Origin: Oxyruncus cristatus
Lineage: Eukaryota; Chordata; Aves; Passeriformes; Cotingidae
Assembly: GCA_013399855.1 (NCBI GenBank)
Contig: VXAY01006688.1
Location: 1,368,615-1,432,614 of the forward strand
Direction: 5' to 3'
Length of the DNA stretch: 64,000 bases
The notes beneath the pieces were generated by a model that saw nothing but the letters and a program-made list of their open reading frames with translations, searched no databases and was not told where the DNA came from. This document shows, piece by piece, positions 37,505 to 49,569 of this stretch (positions are counted from its first letter, which is position 1; the number at the start of each line of letters is the position of its first letter). Made by a program: the position numbers and the translations under genes.

Positions 37505-38188
37505 GACCTGGGGGTCCTAGTTGATGGCAAGTTGACTATGAGTAAGCAGTGCCCTGGCAGCCAGGAGGGCCTACCGTGTTCTGGGAGGCATCAGGCCCAG
37601 CAGCACCAGGTGGCTGAGGGAGGGAATTGTCCCACTCTGCTCTGCATTGATGTGGCCTCACCTCGAATATTGTGTGCAGTTTTTGAGCATCACAATATAG
37701 TAAAGATATGAAGCTCTTAGCAGAGTGTCCAAAGGAGGGCAACAAAGACGGTGAAGAGCCTTGAGGGGAAGCAGTGTGAGGAGCAGCTGAGGTCACTTGG
37801 TCTGTTCAGCCTGGAGGAGACTGAGGGGAGACCTCATTGCAATCTACAACTTCCTTGTGAGGGAAAGAGGAGGGGCAGGCACTGATCTCTTCTCTGTGGA
37901 GACCAGGGACAGGACCACAGAGAGTGGCCTGAAGTTGTGTCAGGGGAGGTTTAGGTTGGATATTAGAAAAATGTTCTTCATCCAGAGGGTGGTTGGATGC
38001 TGGAACAGGCTCCCCAGGGAAGTGATCAGAGCACCAAGGGTGACAGAGTTCAAGAAGCATTTGGACAATACCCTGAGGCACATGGTGTGACTCTTGGGGA
38101 TGGTCCTGTGCAGATACCTGGTGATGCTCGTGGGTCCCTTCCAACTCAGCATATTCTGTGATTCTGTAATTCTATGATTCTGTGATCT
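37505..38188 (+). mobile_element. CR1 LINE, 3' end with partly intact ORF2 C-terminus
   Basis: It begins GACCTGGGGGTCCTAGTTGA (CR1 ORF2 DLGVLVD) and runs to the 3' tail. The frame 37797-38090 is open for 97 codons and carries CR1 C-terminal motifs: [37 protein letters not shown], and HLDNTLRHMV before the stop. Upstream the frame is disrupted. The tail is four 8-mers of the ATTCTGTG type (about 38152-38183). Part of the 3' UTR (the family's GGCCAGGAGCTGGACT) is missing after GTCCTGTGCAG. Same subfamily as the 5.9-kb and 54.9-kb copies. Confidence 0.93.
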
Positions 38189-41100
38189 CATTCTTTCCCT
38201 CACAGAGATGGTGGATGGTTGCCTTTGTCTTTGGTTTCATGCCTAGAGCTGGCAGTATTTCAGCAATTGCTTTCAATAAGGTCATGTAACCCCCAAATTA
38301 AGCCTCCATCTGCCATCCCTTGCCCCTCCTTGCATTAATATTTAACAACATGGACCATAGCATTTCATTTTGTGCATCCCAAGTACATGTGGGAATCTCA
38401 TGGCATCTGCTAAAATTGCATTCCCATGGAAGCATTTCAGTACAAAGGATGACACCACTGAGGTGAGAACCGCTCCATAGGCTTCATAAGGAACCTTTGT
38501 TCTGTACATTGCTCCACTTCAACTCTTCTCACCTCAAGAGAACAGATTTGTCTCTTGGGCAGAAAATCCCTGTTCACCTATGCCAGGGAATAGGGGTTTT
38601 TTTGGAAACTTGTATCAGTTTACCTTCTCCATTGAAGAAGTCATTCATGCACTTACTTTTATTTTAGTGAAACTAGTTAGCAGCATGTTAGAAATACCTG
38701 AGAACATGAGAGAAAACAACTAAAATCCAACAAAACAAGCAGCAAGTTGATATGCCGCTCCTTGTGCTTGCTGCAATACAGATCCTAAGAGCAAACCTTG
38801 CTGTACACTGCATTCCCTGAGTTACTCAGCCACCCTGTAAATCTCACCTAGGTCTGAGCAAGGGTTGGCTCCTCATCAGGACCAAAAAATGTGCCATCCC
38901 AGTCCCACTTGCACTCTGCCAACCTTCCTTTAAGGAGCAGATACACAGCAAATCATCAAAGCAGTCTCATATGGGCCAGGCAGCACTCACAAATATGTCT
39001 AAAGTCCTGAGTGAGCTCTTATAGACCACCTCTAATCATACAACCCAAAGCTCCCTAAACTCTTCTTGCTTCCTGCTCACCAGTCCGAAACTGCTCTTCC
39101 TCCTCCTGCCTCTCCCAAGAAAAAACTGCTCTCCAGAACTTCCTACTCATGGTCATCTGTTTTCTGCTACTACAAGTGTGACGCTCACTCATAGTCAGGG
39201 CTGTGGTACTCATTGTATGGAACTCATCACTTACTTTCAAATCTCTCATATATCCTAGAAAACCAAAACTGTCTGGTCACCAGCAGTATCAAGCCTTCTT
39301 TTATTTACCTTGTATTCATGGATGCCCAATATCTTTAAATTCAGGCTGTTGTGAACATCTTTCATTCAGAATTATTGCTTAACAACTTGGCATGAGGTTC
39401 TTGTCTCTGAAACATTTGCATCCACTGACAGTGCTGGTTAGCTGGACTACCAGGACTGTGTAGGGCTCCAAGTGCCACCTGCACTCCTTATACATAGGTA
39501 GGCTTGGTGTCATGATATAAGACAAGAAATTCAGAATAAGTTTTCATCAAATATTATTATTACATATGAATCTAGGAAGTTCAGTAAATAATGTGCTATT
39601 TAGTACATTAAATAAGTCATCAAGGAGATAAATGAAGAGCAGAGGACTGCAATGACCGTCTTTTCCCTGACCTTTTAAACATGCAACAGTGTTTCTTTTC
39701 AGAGCCTTCATTAAATTAGTTCTTCATTAATTGTGAAGTTTCCTTCCTGTTTCAGCTGTGTGGCTACATTACCCATAGTGCTTTCAGTGCTGACACAATC
39801 AACTAATAATAGAAATGCTGATCACTGTGAACTCAGGTGTTGGAAAAGTCCCCCAGGTCAAACTGACCTTTAGTGTAACCTTAAACTTTCTCAGAAACAA
39901 GTTTGTCACCTTGCAAAGCAGTTCATTAGTCCTGTACATTACTTCTCAAAGGGAAATTTAATTGTTTAGATCATGGATTAGACAGGTGTTACAGTGAGTT
40001 GCTTCTATTTTCTTGAGCTACGTGTTCACTATCGCTCAACACTATAGCTGTTCTGGCATAACAAAAGCAGCTGGAGCAGGTAGTTTTTACCAGGCATCCT
40101 AATACTCTTATTTTAGAAGCTTCATTCTTTTGCTTGGTCTCTCTCTTGTGCTGAAATAGTGAGTATGCATAATAGTATGAGGATGAACCTTTCAGAGTTC
40201 ATATCTGAGAAGGTTTGCACAATCAAAATGAAACAGGCATCTTTTTCTTCTCTTTACAAACTCTGACATTGTAAAAATCAGTTGAGTTACAAGTATATGC
40301 TGAATTATAACCTTGTTTTCCTCAAGTTTGTTTATGTAACTATATTTGATCTAAATTCTAGAGTGTCATTGCTGTCTACATTCACATAATACCAAATTTT
40401 ACTGTATTTTCATAGGATTTGTCTAAAGAAAAACCTTATGGATTAATAACCCAAATTTGTAGCTAAGCAAGCCTTCTTCTTGTCAGGGTTAAAAGGATAA
40501 TCTAAGCCAGTTTTGATGGAGGAATTTCTTTTTTTTGAGATTTCAGAGAAAGTGTAGCTGCTGTCACGTATGTGTGACAGTAAGAAAATTTCAAAACAAA
40601 ACATTATGGGTCTGATAAACCCCTTCTTCCGCTAGAACTGAATAGGGGAAAGGATTAATGCCTCAATATTTAGGTACCTAAAAGATTTATACAAGATTCT
40701 TCATATATCTGGTTAGACTTGTCTGATATGAAGATAGCCATCTAAAATACAGCAGTATTGTCCCATGGAGGGGGTTTTTTTTTTCATTCACTGACCATAC
40801 AATACCTGGAGTGAAATGAAGCTACTCACACGTTCTGGAGGGCATTGACAAGTCCTACAGCCTCCCTACACAGGGTTTGGTGTCTGTCTTAAGGGAAGCC
40901 CTGACATGGTGCAGCAAAACCTGAGATCTGTCTCTGCTCACACCAGGTTGTCGTGATGCCTGTTCCTGGCCAAGTTCCATCATCGCCATGTCCCATCCCC
41001 ACACTGTTCTTCCATGGCATAACCTTGGACCTGTCCACAGCTTCAGGCTTTTCTGTCTATTGCTAGGCTGTGGCACCATCCCTGTTTCCTCTCTGCTCCT

Positions 41101-41299
41101 CTGGCTGGGTGCTGTGGGATGATGCTCTGTTGGGAAGGCCATCACCCTTGGCCCCTGGGTTGGCTGACCTCACCTTGCAGTCGCCCCCATTCACCTATCT
41201 TACGTTTCCAAAATATTTCCTAACTGTCTGCCATGCAAAATCACCATTCATAAAAAGCTGGGGAAAACACTACAATTGTAATGCTAAAATATTTTAAAC
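38189..41299. other. unannotated DNA
   Basis: No recognised gene or mobile element. The part at about 40850-41190 is richer in G+C than its surroundings and holds a 96-codon minus frame without motifs. It is not a CpG island by eye. Confidence 0.45.
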
Positions 41300-41559
41300 C
41301 TTTACTTCAAAGACCCTAGATTTTAGGAAAAGATTGCAGATTTTGGATACCCAAACCAGTACCACGTTGATATGCCTGATTAGCAATGGATAAGCCTTAT
41401 TCTTGGGAAATCTGGGCCTTGAACACATCACAGAAATTGGACATCCAAAATCAAATCATGGTAACTCTTTGGTTATTTTTGAAAAAAGTATGGCCTATAA
41501 ATACAAAGAAACAAAGTTTCTAGCAGTTGCAAGTTGGTAATACCTCTGAAAAAATGAAC

Positions 41560-41715
41560 TGCTGAAGCTGGTGCTTAAATATTGATTTCTGTTCCTAAAT
41601 TTAGACAGCCAATTTTGAAAATGTTGGCTAATAACACTAACACCTGAATAAGTGTCCTGATTTTCAGAGATGCTGAGACTTTTGTATCTCATTAAAATCA
41701 ATACCTTGAATAATA
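41560..41715. repeat. possible ancient amniote interspersed repeat
   Basis: TTTGAAAATGTTGGCTAA and CCTGATTTTCAGAGATGCTGAG resemble a repeat wording I know from turtles, crocodilians and birds (CTGAAAATCAGG with GTGCTGAGCACC). The bases near 41320-41470, with GGACATCCAAAATCA, may belong to the same element. The minus frame 42001-41495 (168 codons) runs through it and is probably not a gene. Family and limits are uncertain. Confidence 0.3.
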
Positions 41716-42190
41716 ACTGCTGCTGTTTTGCAGAATTATTTTGGATGCTGAAACATGTATTTGTGTCTTTGAACCTAAGGCAGGGAATCATACCCTTATG
41801 TGTGCCATTTTTTTCACAGGTATGTGAATATGTGGGGTTTTGACTTACAGGACTCCGGCTGTTGCTTGTTAAATACATCTCACCTAAAGAAAATAAATTG
41901 GCTCTAAGCAGAGAGACCCAAGAGAGAGCATCTACATGGGTTGGATCTTTAACTTTTTTTCTTTGTGTACCCCAAAAAACCCCACTAAACAAAGTTTTCA
42001 AATTCCTTGAAACTTTCCTTTTGTTATTGATTTGGATGGAAACAGGATTTTCACTGACTCTTTCTTTAAATGAAATGGAGGGACAAAGTTGAACCTTTCT
42101 CTCTGAAAAAGCTTTTACCCACTGTCTATGTATGGTGTACAGTTGAAAGTCCTTACATTACTAATTGTGTATGCATACAGTGGAAACAGT
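41716..42190. other. unannotated DNA
   Basis: No recognised feature apart from the left part of the 168-codon minus frame already mentioned. Confidence 0.4.
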
Positions 42191-42384
42191 ATAGACTGGA
42201 CATCAGGAACTAAGAGGATGGTCACACACTGGAACAACCTTCCTACAGAGGTGGTCAAGCCCCAAGCCTGCCAGTGTTTAAGAGGCATTTAAACAACACC
42301 CTTAACAACAGGATTTAATTTGAATTGCTCAGGCAGAGGGACTAGATCATTGTATGTCCCTCCCCACTATACTATTCTAGTCTA
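42191..42384 (+). mobile_element. CR1 LINE, 3' end
   Basis: AGACTGGACATCAGGAAC, ACACTGGAACAACCTTCC, AGAGGTGGTCAAGCC and GGCAGAGGGACTAGATCATT follow the CR1 ORF2 C-terminus and 3' UTR order, and the copy ends at ACTATTCTAGTCTA. It is about 195 bp long, with stops and deletions. It is more diverged than the 37.5-kb copy. Confidence 0.85.
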
Positions 42385-45300
42385 ACGGTAGATTAAAAGA
42401 ATATGTCCATCTTTGTAATCTAACTTTGCTTTTTAAGTGTCTATACTAAAAAAAGAGCAACAAACAAAACCCACTTAAATTTACAATGTCTTTTTAAGAC
42501 CAAGTGAAATCCTGAAGCTGAAATGCTGGGATACCCATATTGTTGTGATGCAGACATGAACAGTGACACTTCAATGTTTGTAATACTCAATTTTTTCTAG
42601 ATAAACTCTAAAAGAAAGCAGAAGACAAAAACATCTGTTACAGCCTGGGGACATACAGTGAAGCTGCTCAGGGTTACTGCTGACACATCAACTAATCATA
42701 CAGACATTGTTAAAACAAAGATTGTTTTTTAATCCTATAGAAGCATAGTATAATAAAAGCTTAAATAGCCTGCAAACATGTTTGACATTGACATACAATG
42801 CCAATAAATAAGAGCCATACAATAGATTGTGAGCTGCAGATGGATGAGCAGAAACGGAACTCAGTGTTCTATCAGCCACCTGCTATTTTAGAAGCACAAA
42901 ACAATAAAAATGACCTAGTGTTTTATTTTCTGTGGCAAAAGAAGTATTATTTGGATTTAAAAATACCCCAACCAAATTGTAGGGAAATGAATATTTTATA
43001 TTCATACTATTTGCAGCTCACAGAGCTCAGGTGGGTTAGAAATTATGCTGCATCAACTTTCATTCAAAAGGTCCTTGAAGATGAGCTGTGGGTGAGATCT
43101 AGCACTGATAGAGGATTAGCTATTTTGAACAGTAATGAATACCCTGTCCTTTATTATTAGATTTGATTTTTTTCATGAGTCCATGGCAGAGCCTACAATT
43201 GGTATGTACATAGCTGCAACGTGTGGACAGAAATAAATTATTTTCATTAAATACTTGGGACTATTTAAACAAATTGTCCTGAGTGACACTGGCTAACTAT
43301 TTTTGCATACATTCATTCCGTGATTTCATGTTAAGGCATCCTGATTACAGTAATTTCCACAATTGCCACTTGGAAAGCCAACGATATTTCTAGTAGTTTA
43401 TAGGAGAGATAGGTACTCCCTAAATGAAATGTTTTTGGTGGTGTGAAAATGAATTATTCAACAGTACCCTCAGGACTCTTTTCTGAATGATGCCATGTAT
43501 TGGCAGCTTTAACTGATATAAGTTTAAATACTAGAAGACTTCAGTTTGGGATAGGAATGAAATTAATTCAGCGGGAACTGAGGAAAACAACTGCATCAAG
43601 TTTTTAGAGAATGAGAAAGGAGTACTTGCTTCTACCCTTTACCTTAATCTCCTTTGTCTTTGTGCAAATAAAAGCTCAAAGAAGAGTTATTTCTACTACT
43701 TAAAAAGATTATAATTTTTTTTGTGCAATATTCTAGGAGGAGTGGGGAAAATGGTTGCGTGCAAAACATGTTACCAAACCCTTGCTAAGGGATGCCAGCA
43801 CCTATTAAAAACTTCCAAGGCCAGGTACTTTCCAGTGATTATGACTTTTACTTTGGTGAGGATTAGGAAATAGCCAGTCTTGCAGATATAGGACTTTATC
43901 TGGACACCAAAGACCTTGATCATCTCATAGGAGCATCCCAAGTCCTGCCACGGTTAAGGTTGGAATCCTCTGTCAGTGCAGGGGACATGCAGCCCTGCAC
44001 AAGAGTAAATGAACAGGAATTCTGTCCCTCCTGCAAACCCTAGAGAAGAAGGCAGTGTAAGGTTTATTCGCTGTGTAGCAAATATGTTCTGCTTCTGCCT
44101 GATAGCTTTCTATGTTCTGCTTCTGCCTGATAGCTTTCTTTGCAGGTCCTTATCTCTTCTTCAAATCAGTGATAAGAACACGTAAGCATGTAATGCTTTC
44201 CACTGTATCACGGTAAAGTAGAAGGGCGGAGGGATCCCAGTCCTGTAGAACCACATGCGCAACTCTTAATGTAGCACAAAACACAGTGAAATCTTGTGGT
44301 GCTGATGACCATGGATTGCGTGCTTTTTTTTTTTTTTGGTACTGGTAGTGACAGAAAAATACAAGATTGCAGGTTAACGGAGCATTAAAAAAATTTTGCA
44401 GAGCAAAATATATTTTCTTGCTTTCATATTCAAAGTCGTTTAGACCATCTGATTACACAAACCAATGAGTCAGATTGTTTGAGGTCACTGCCAGTTGTTT
44501 TATTCAGACAAGTGTGCTTAACGCTTAAATCATAGTGACACTCGAGAAAGTTGACTGCACTTTACTATCACTGTCAAAATCTGGAAAAAAAAAACACACA
44601 AAGAGAGGAGAGAAGGCTTACTTTCCACATCTGCTCTAAGGATTGTATTTTGTGAAAATGTGTGTTATAACTACCTTGGGAATTTCTAAGAAGAAAAAAA
44701 TGATGAGTCCAGGTCATCTTTCCATTTTGCTGGCTTGTAATGTGTTCAAATTGCTAATTTTGGATGGTATTTATGTAGAGATTCAGACTTGTAAAGGAAG
44801 TTTGCTGATTGTGTCAGGTATTTTAAATGGAAGTACAAGGCAACACATCCAACTCGTTTCATTCTATTCTGATAGCATGAGAGTGAGGCAGCTGGCAGCG
44901 GGCGTCCATTCACCTTTCTTTATCATGCAATTGGAACTTAAGCATATGGATGGTAGGTCTGCTTGATTGTGAATCAGTTCTGTTCTGAATTTGATCTGAA
45001 TTTGATCAGATTTACAGTTCTTAGAGACTGCCCAGACTAAGAAATACAGGGACATTCAGTGGGACTGCAGATTTGCTGGTACCTGTCTTCTGTGTGGGTG
45101 TGTTACATTAAAACCAGTTTGTCCCATGGAGATCATCACACCAGCTTTTCTGAAGTGCCTTTATCTTTTCCTAAACATATCAAAACACATTTCCTGAGAG
45201 GAATCCTGATTTCTTTTTCCAGCAATGTCTTATATGAAATGCAAAAACCTTTATTTAATAAAATGAATTTTTAAACTCCATCTGATTTAATAACCCGTTC

Positions 45301-46173
45301 CTCCTGAGAGTCAGATTATCATGCATGTGCTTTATTTGTAGTTTGTTTGGCAAGCTAATTTACAAGTAGTTTGATCCTCTGTGATGCTCAGTGAATTCAG
45401 CTCCAATGGGTTTTCAATTAATACCATTACAGTATGTTATGCCACTGGATGTTCTGGAAGTGAAATCATATATATGGATTTTTTTGTTCTGTTTTGTATT
45501 TTTTTTTAATTAGGCTACATTGAGTCCATCTGTACAGGCCTCAATAAGACATGAAAGAAACTCCAGGAATATGTTATGGCCTTTCTACTATTTAAGAAGT
45601 GTGAAATCAAACAATAATAATTCAGGCCATTGTACTTCAGCGAGTAACAGAGTACTTACGATTGTAAGAAACACATAGAGTTGAATTTTAAAAGATTCTG
45701 AGAGACTTGGCATGCTAAGACAATTCCTTGGGGAAATGCTTGATGGGAATATGCTAAAGTAAAATGCTGATGATGTCACTTTGTCATCTAGATTTCCCCT
45801 TTGTGCACAGATGAGTAACTGCTGCTGATGTAACGGAATGGTTGCAACTGGTTCTTGGGGTGGTATCCACCTGAGTAACTGGAGCTGGCTACACCTGGAC
45901 TAGGCTTCCTTTATTGTCATTGCAAAGAAAGAGACACTTGTGAGCACAGACCAATTCATCATTAAGTATTCTGGTCAAATACATAAACTGTAACAGGTCA
46001 AATACATTTTACAATAAGTGACCTAGTGTAGACATGAATTCATTTTTGGTCTATTCTCGCTGTGTGCTGAAGTACATGTTCTGTCTGAAAAACTCAGCCC
46101 AAGTATTATTAAATATTCTGGATGATTGATCTTGATAAATCTAATCTATTTTTGATGTTGTATCTGCTCTGAG
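42385..46173. other. unannotated DNA
   Basis: No recognised gene or mobile element in about 3.8 kb. Plus frames of 120 (42798-43160) and 107 codons (44643-44966) show no domain and no codon pattern that would separate them from chance. A 28-bp exact duplication lies at 44083-44138. Confidence 0.5.
44083..44138. repeat. exact 28-bp tandem duplication
   Basis: Two identical, adjacent 28-bp units (44083-44110 and 44111-44138), each beginning TATGTTCTGCTTCTGCC and ending GATAGCTTTC. No mismatch, so either recent or an assembly or allele artefact. Confidence 0.95.
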
Positions 46174-46230
46174 TAGAGGATAGGATCAAATGACCTTGTA
46201 AGGTCCCTTCCAAGCTAAATTTTTCGATGG
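46174..46230 (+). mobile_element. CR1 LINE, terminal 3' scrap
   Basis: GGATCAAATGACCTTGTAAG, then GTCCCTTCCAAGCTAAA, resembles the last 50-60 bp of CR1 (GATGATCTTTAAAGGTCCC, TTCCAACCCAAAC). Short and diverged. Confidence 0.65.
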
Positions 46231-48551
46231 TTAAAATAGGATTTATAAGAATCAGGAAATTCAAAATGAAGTTTTAAAATGCAGTTCAAACTGCTCCTGT
46301 CAGCGGATATCTTTACAATGTCATCTCTCAAACTAAAGCATTGTAACATTTGTAGATTAAGAAGCTATGAGCAGCTGCTAGGCTTGACTGACCAGGTTTG
46401 CTCTGTAAAGTATTTCCCTGGTTGGGAACGGTGAATAAAGTTACAAGGAAAATCTTACTGACATCATGTTATTCAAATTCTGTATTCATGGTAATAATAA
46501 TGGACCTGAGTCTGAAGTTCTCCCTGGGGCAAAATTTCTCTTGAAAGAAGCAAGTGCTGATGACCTTTATCCTTTAAGAGATTATATTCGCAAAATAATC
46601 TCATGTTCCTGGAAACAACCTGAATTGAGACTGTGAAGAGTTTCAAAATATATGATTAATTCTGCCTTGGAGGTTTTAGCTGCTTGTTTACTCATACTAG
46701 AGTGGCACACAAGGTAAGAGATTAAAAGCTGTGTTCTCCACCTCTGTTAACATGACTGTGTAGGATGAGGGATCTGGAAACATAAATAGAAGGATTACTG
46801 CTAGCACGGTGTGCAGTTCATGCCAATCCTGCCAGTGTGTATCCACTTGGGTTCCCAAAATGTACCGGCAGAAGACTAAGCAGGTATTACTTTTGACTTG
46901 GTCACCCTTCAGGTCTTCTGGAAGCTAAACTGAAGGTAATGCAACTCTAATCTACCTTCTCACCCTTTAAAAATTTCTCAGCCACAAGGCATCATTGAAA
47001 TCAGATAACGAAAGCAACAGGACTCCATTTCTGCCTGAATTTATGATTGGAGGTTATTTCTAAGATATGGCTGCTGGAATTGTAAGTCTGTATAAAATGT
47101 GTCTCCCCAAACAAAAACAAAGGCAGTCCCTGATTATTAACCAAGAAAGAAATAGCAATATCTGCAAATCCTCCCTTAGTGTTTTCATTGACATATTTGT
47201 TTCCTGAGACATGAAAAAAAAAACACCTCAAATACCAGCTTGGATCATCAGATCCATCCCTTTTGATGATGTTCTACATCATGTCCTATTGCGGATACTT
47301 GAAGTTTTCTGCATAACTTCTGTAAATTTTTTAATCCAAGTACTACTAAGACTGCAGTACTGCTGAAAAAACTTTAGATGTAGAATTTTGCCAGTAGAAA
47401 AAAAATTGCTGAATTTAGATACAAAGGTTTAGCTGGCTGAGTCTAAGTTACCCACCCTAAGCTCCTTTCCTTGGATCTACTCGAGATTCGGTTCCAGGAC
47501 GGCATGAGCAGCTTGAATCAGTGGTCTACCTATTAGCACTTAGTGCCCCTTGAGATGCACAGGGGTCTCCTGCCAGGGCACAGATCTAGTGGTCATTTGA
47601 GAGATTCCCATCACTGTGACCCAGATGTCTTTCAAGAGTTCAGGTGGCACTGGAGTCTTATTTGCGGACAGTGAAAACAAACCCTATACCTCACGTCAGA
47701 CATAAAAAGAGCCAGGAATTAATAGGTCAAGTATTTTTATCCATCAATCATCTGTCCAAATTGGATATAAAAATATCCCACACTGTCTTCTAGGATACTG
47801 GCTTAAGTAAGACCCTGACATGAAAACTAAGCCTATTAAGTCAGGATTTCTTTTAATTGATAGTGTCTTGGCTATATCCTTTCAAAAATCTAAATGCTAT
47901 TGATTCAAGTGGATTTAATTTATCACTGGTGCAACATAATTATTTACAAATGATCCCCTGCTGCTCCCCCAGGAGCCTGACAAGCCAGCTGACAGAAAAT
48001 TGTTTAGTTGAGAAAAAGAATATTTAGTATTGCCTAATGACTCAGCTCAGGTATTTATTTTAATACATGTTTTTAATGCCAAGAGTGGTTGATAAAAGGG
48101 ATTGGAAGCATGTTAAGGCTGCTGAATCTGGAGTGAATATGAGAAAAAGCATTTACTTGGTGACTTATCTGTGAAGGTCTTGTTTGCTGGGGAAAGGAGA
48201 TAGGAAAGTTGAATTGTTCGTAATCAAACTAAGATTTTTTTTCCCAGTTCTTTAATGCAGTGGCATTTTATTCCTCCTCTTCCCCTATTTGCTGGAACTA
48301 TTGTAGCTCAGTCAGTATAAAAGAGCTGAAAAATCAATGTAAGGTAGGATGTCTGTAAAAGGTCAGAAGTGAGAGAGAGTTCAGCCTAATAACATTTTAA
48401 AGCCTTATGGAAAGGATATTTCATAAAATATTAAAAAATCAATTGAACTTTGGTAAAACTTTAGTTGAGTATCAATACTGAACAGGAGATAACTCAGCAA
48501 GGGAGGAGATGCGAGTAGGGCGTGGGCATTCAGACTTTTACTGCAGTTTCC

Positions 48552-48589
48552 CTCATCTTGAGCAGTTTTCCTGATCTTGAGCAGTTTTT
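48552..48589. repeat. 19-bp tandem duplication
   Basis: CTCATCTTGAGCAGTTTTC is followed by CTGATCTTGAGCAGTTTTT, with two differences in 19 bases. Confidence 0.85.
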
Positions 48590-49548
48590 GTTGACTTGAA
48601 TTGACTGAGAAATACCAGTGTCTTGGAAAACTAGGGAGATCCCAACTCCCCTTCTGATACAAATATGTCTTTCTAATTTACTGCTTGTATTCACAATGCA
48701 GTGACTTAAAATACTGCAGACTACATGAGAATGCTTCCTGCTGCCTCACCTTCTTTCAGTTCTAATGAAGTAAATTAGCCCAAGAATAGAAAATTTCATA
48801 CTTCCTAATCCATTGCTTACATTTGGCTTCATAAAATCACCTCATATTGCTCAAGATTAATACATTTGATTACTTTTTGAATGCAGATGGAATTATTAAA
48901 AAAGTAGTGGCTAGGGGATCAGAAAACTTCCTAATTTCCAAACCAAAAACCCTAACAGCCATTGCCCATATAGTTTAGTAGACCTTCTATGATAGCAGTG
49001 ATTTTCACAAACAACTCACATCTCTGTGGTTTGGAATTTTTTCCTTTAGCTGTTTGTCTATTAATAGCACATTCATAGCAGCTGATGTTAATTCCATCAG
49101 TTTCATTTTTTCAGTGCTTCATTTATGTTCTTTTGGGCTTTGGCAAAAATAAATAATTTTCCTATGCTGTCTAAGCAGTGTCAGATTCATTATCTGAGGA
49201 GTCCTTCTGTCACTTTTTCGTCCTTTGGGAAAGGATTATTGTTAGAAAACTCTTGATTTCACCAGGAATTTTACACATGGAATCTTATAGAAATGTTACT
49301 TGAAAATGTTTGGTAATACAAATAGCAACAAATCTGTTGCTACTTATACAAAACATATAACAAAACATCTGTTATAATGGGCACTGAGTCATAATGGTAT
49401 TGCTGCAGATCATAACATGATCACCCCAAATATTTCAGTAAAATCCAACTGCCAGGATTTTATCTAGGCTTTAAGTTTCTTGAAAATTGCTTGGCATGCT
49501 TTAAGTCAAACAAAAGTCAGGGCTTTAATCTGAAAAATGGTCTGCATT

Positions 49549-49569
49549 AACTCTAGTTAAACTAGAGTT
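49549..49569. repeat. short inverted repeat, 10-bp arms
   Basis: AACTCTAGTT, one spacer base, then AACTAGAGTT, the exact reverse complement. Several neighbouring bases repeat the ACTCT/AGAGT words. A chance palindrome of this size is possible in AT-rich DNA. Confidence 0.85.

Noticed and set aside
37797..38090. 97-codon open frame as a host gene
   Set aside because: It is the CR1 ORF2 C-terminus; a 5'-truncated element without reverse-transcriptase core.
41495..42001. 168-codon minus-strand frame
   Set aside because: Ser/Gln/Phe-rich, no domain, and it runs through what may be an ancient interspersed repeat. Length alone is possible by chance over 64 kb.
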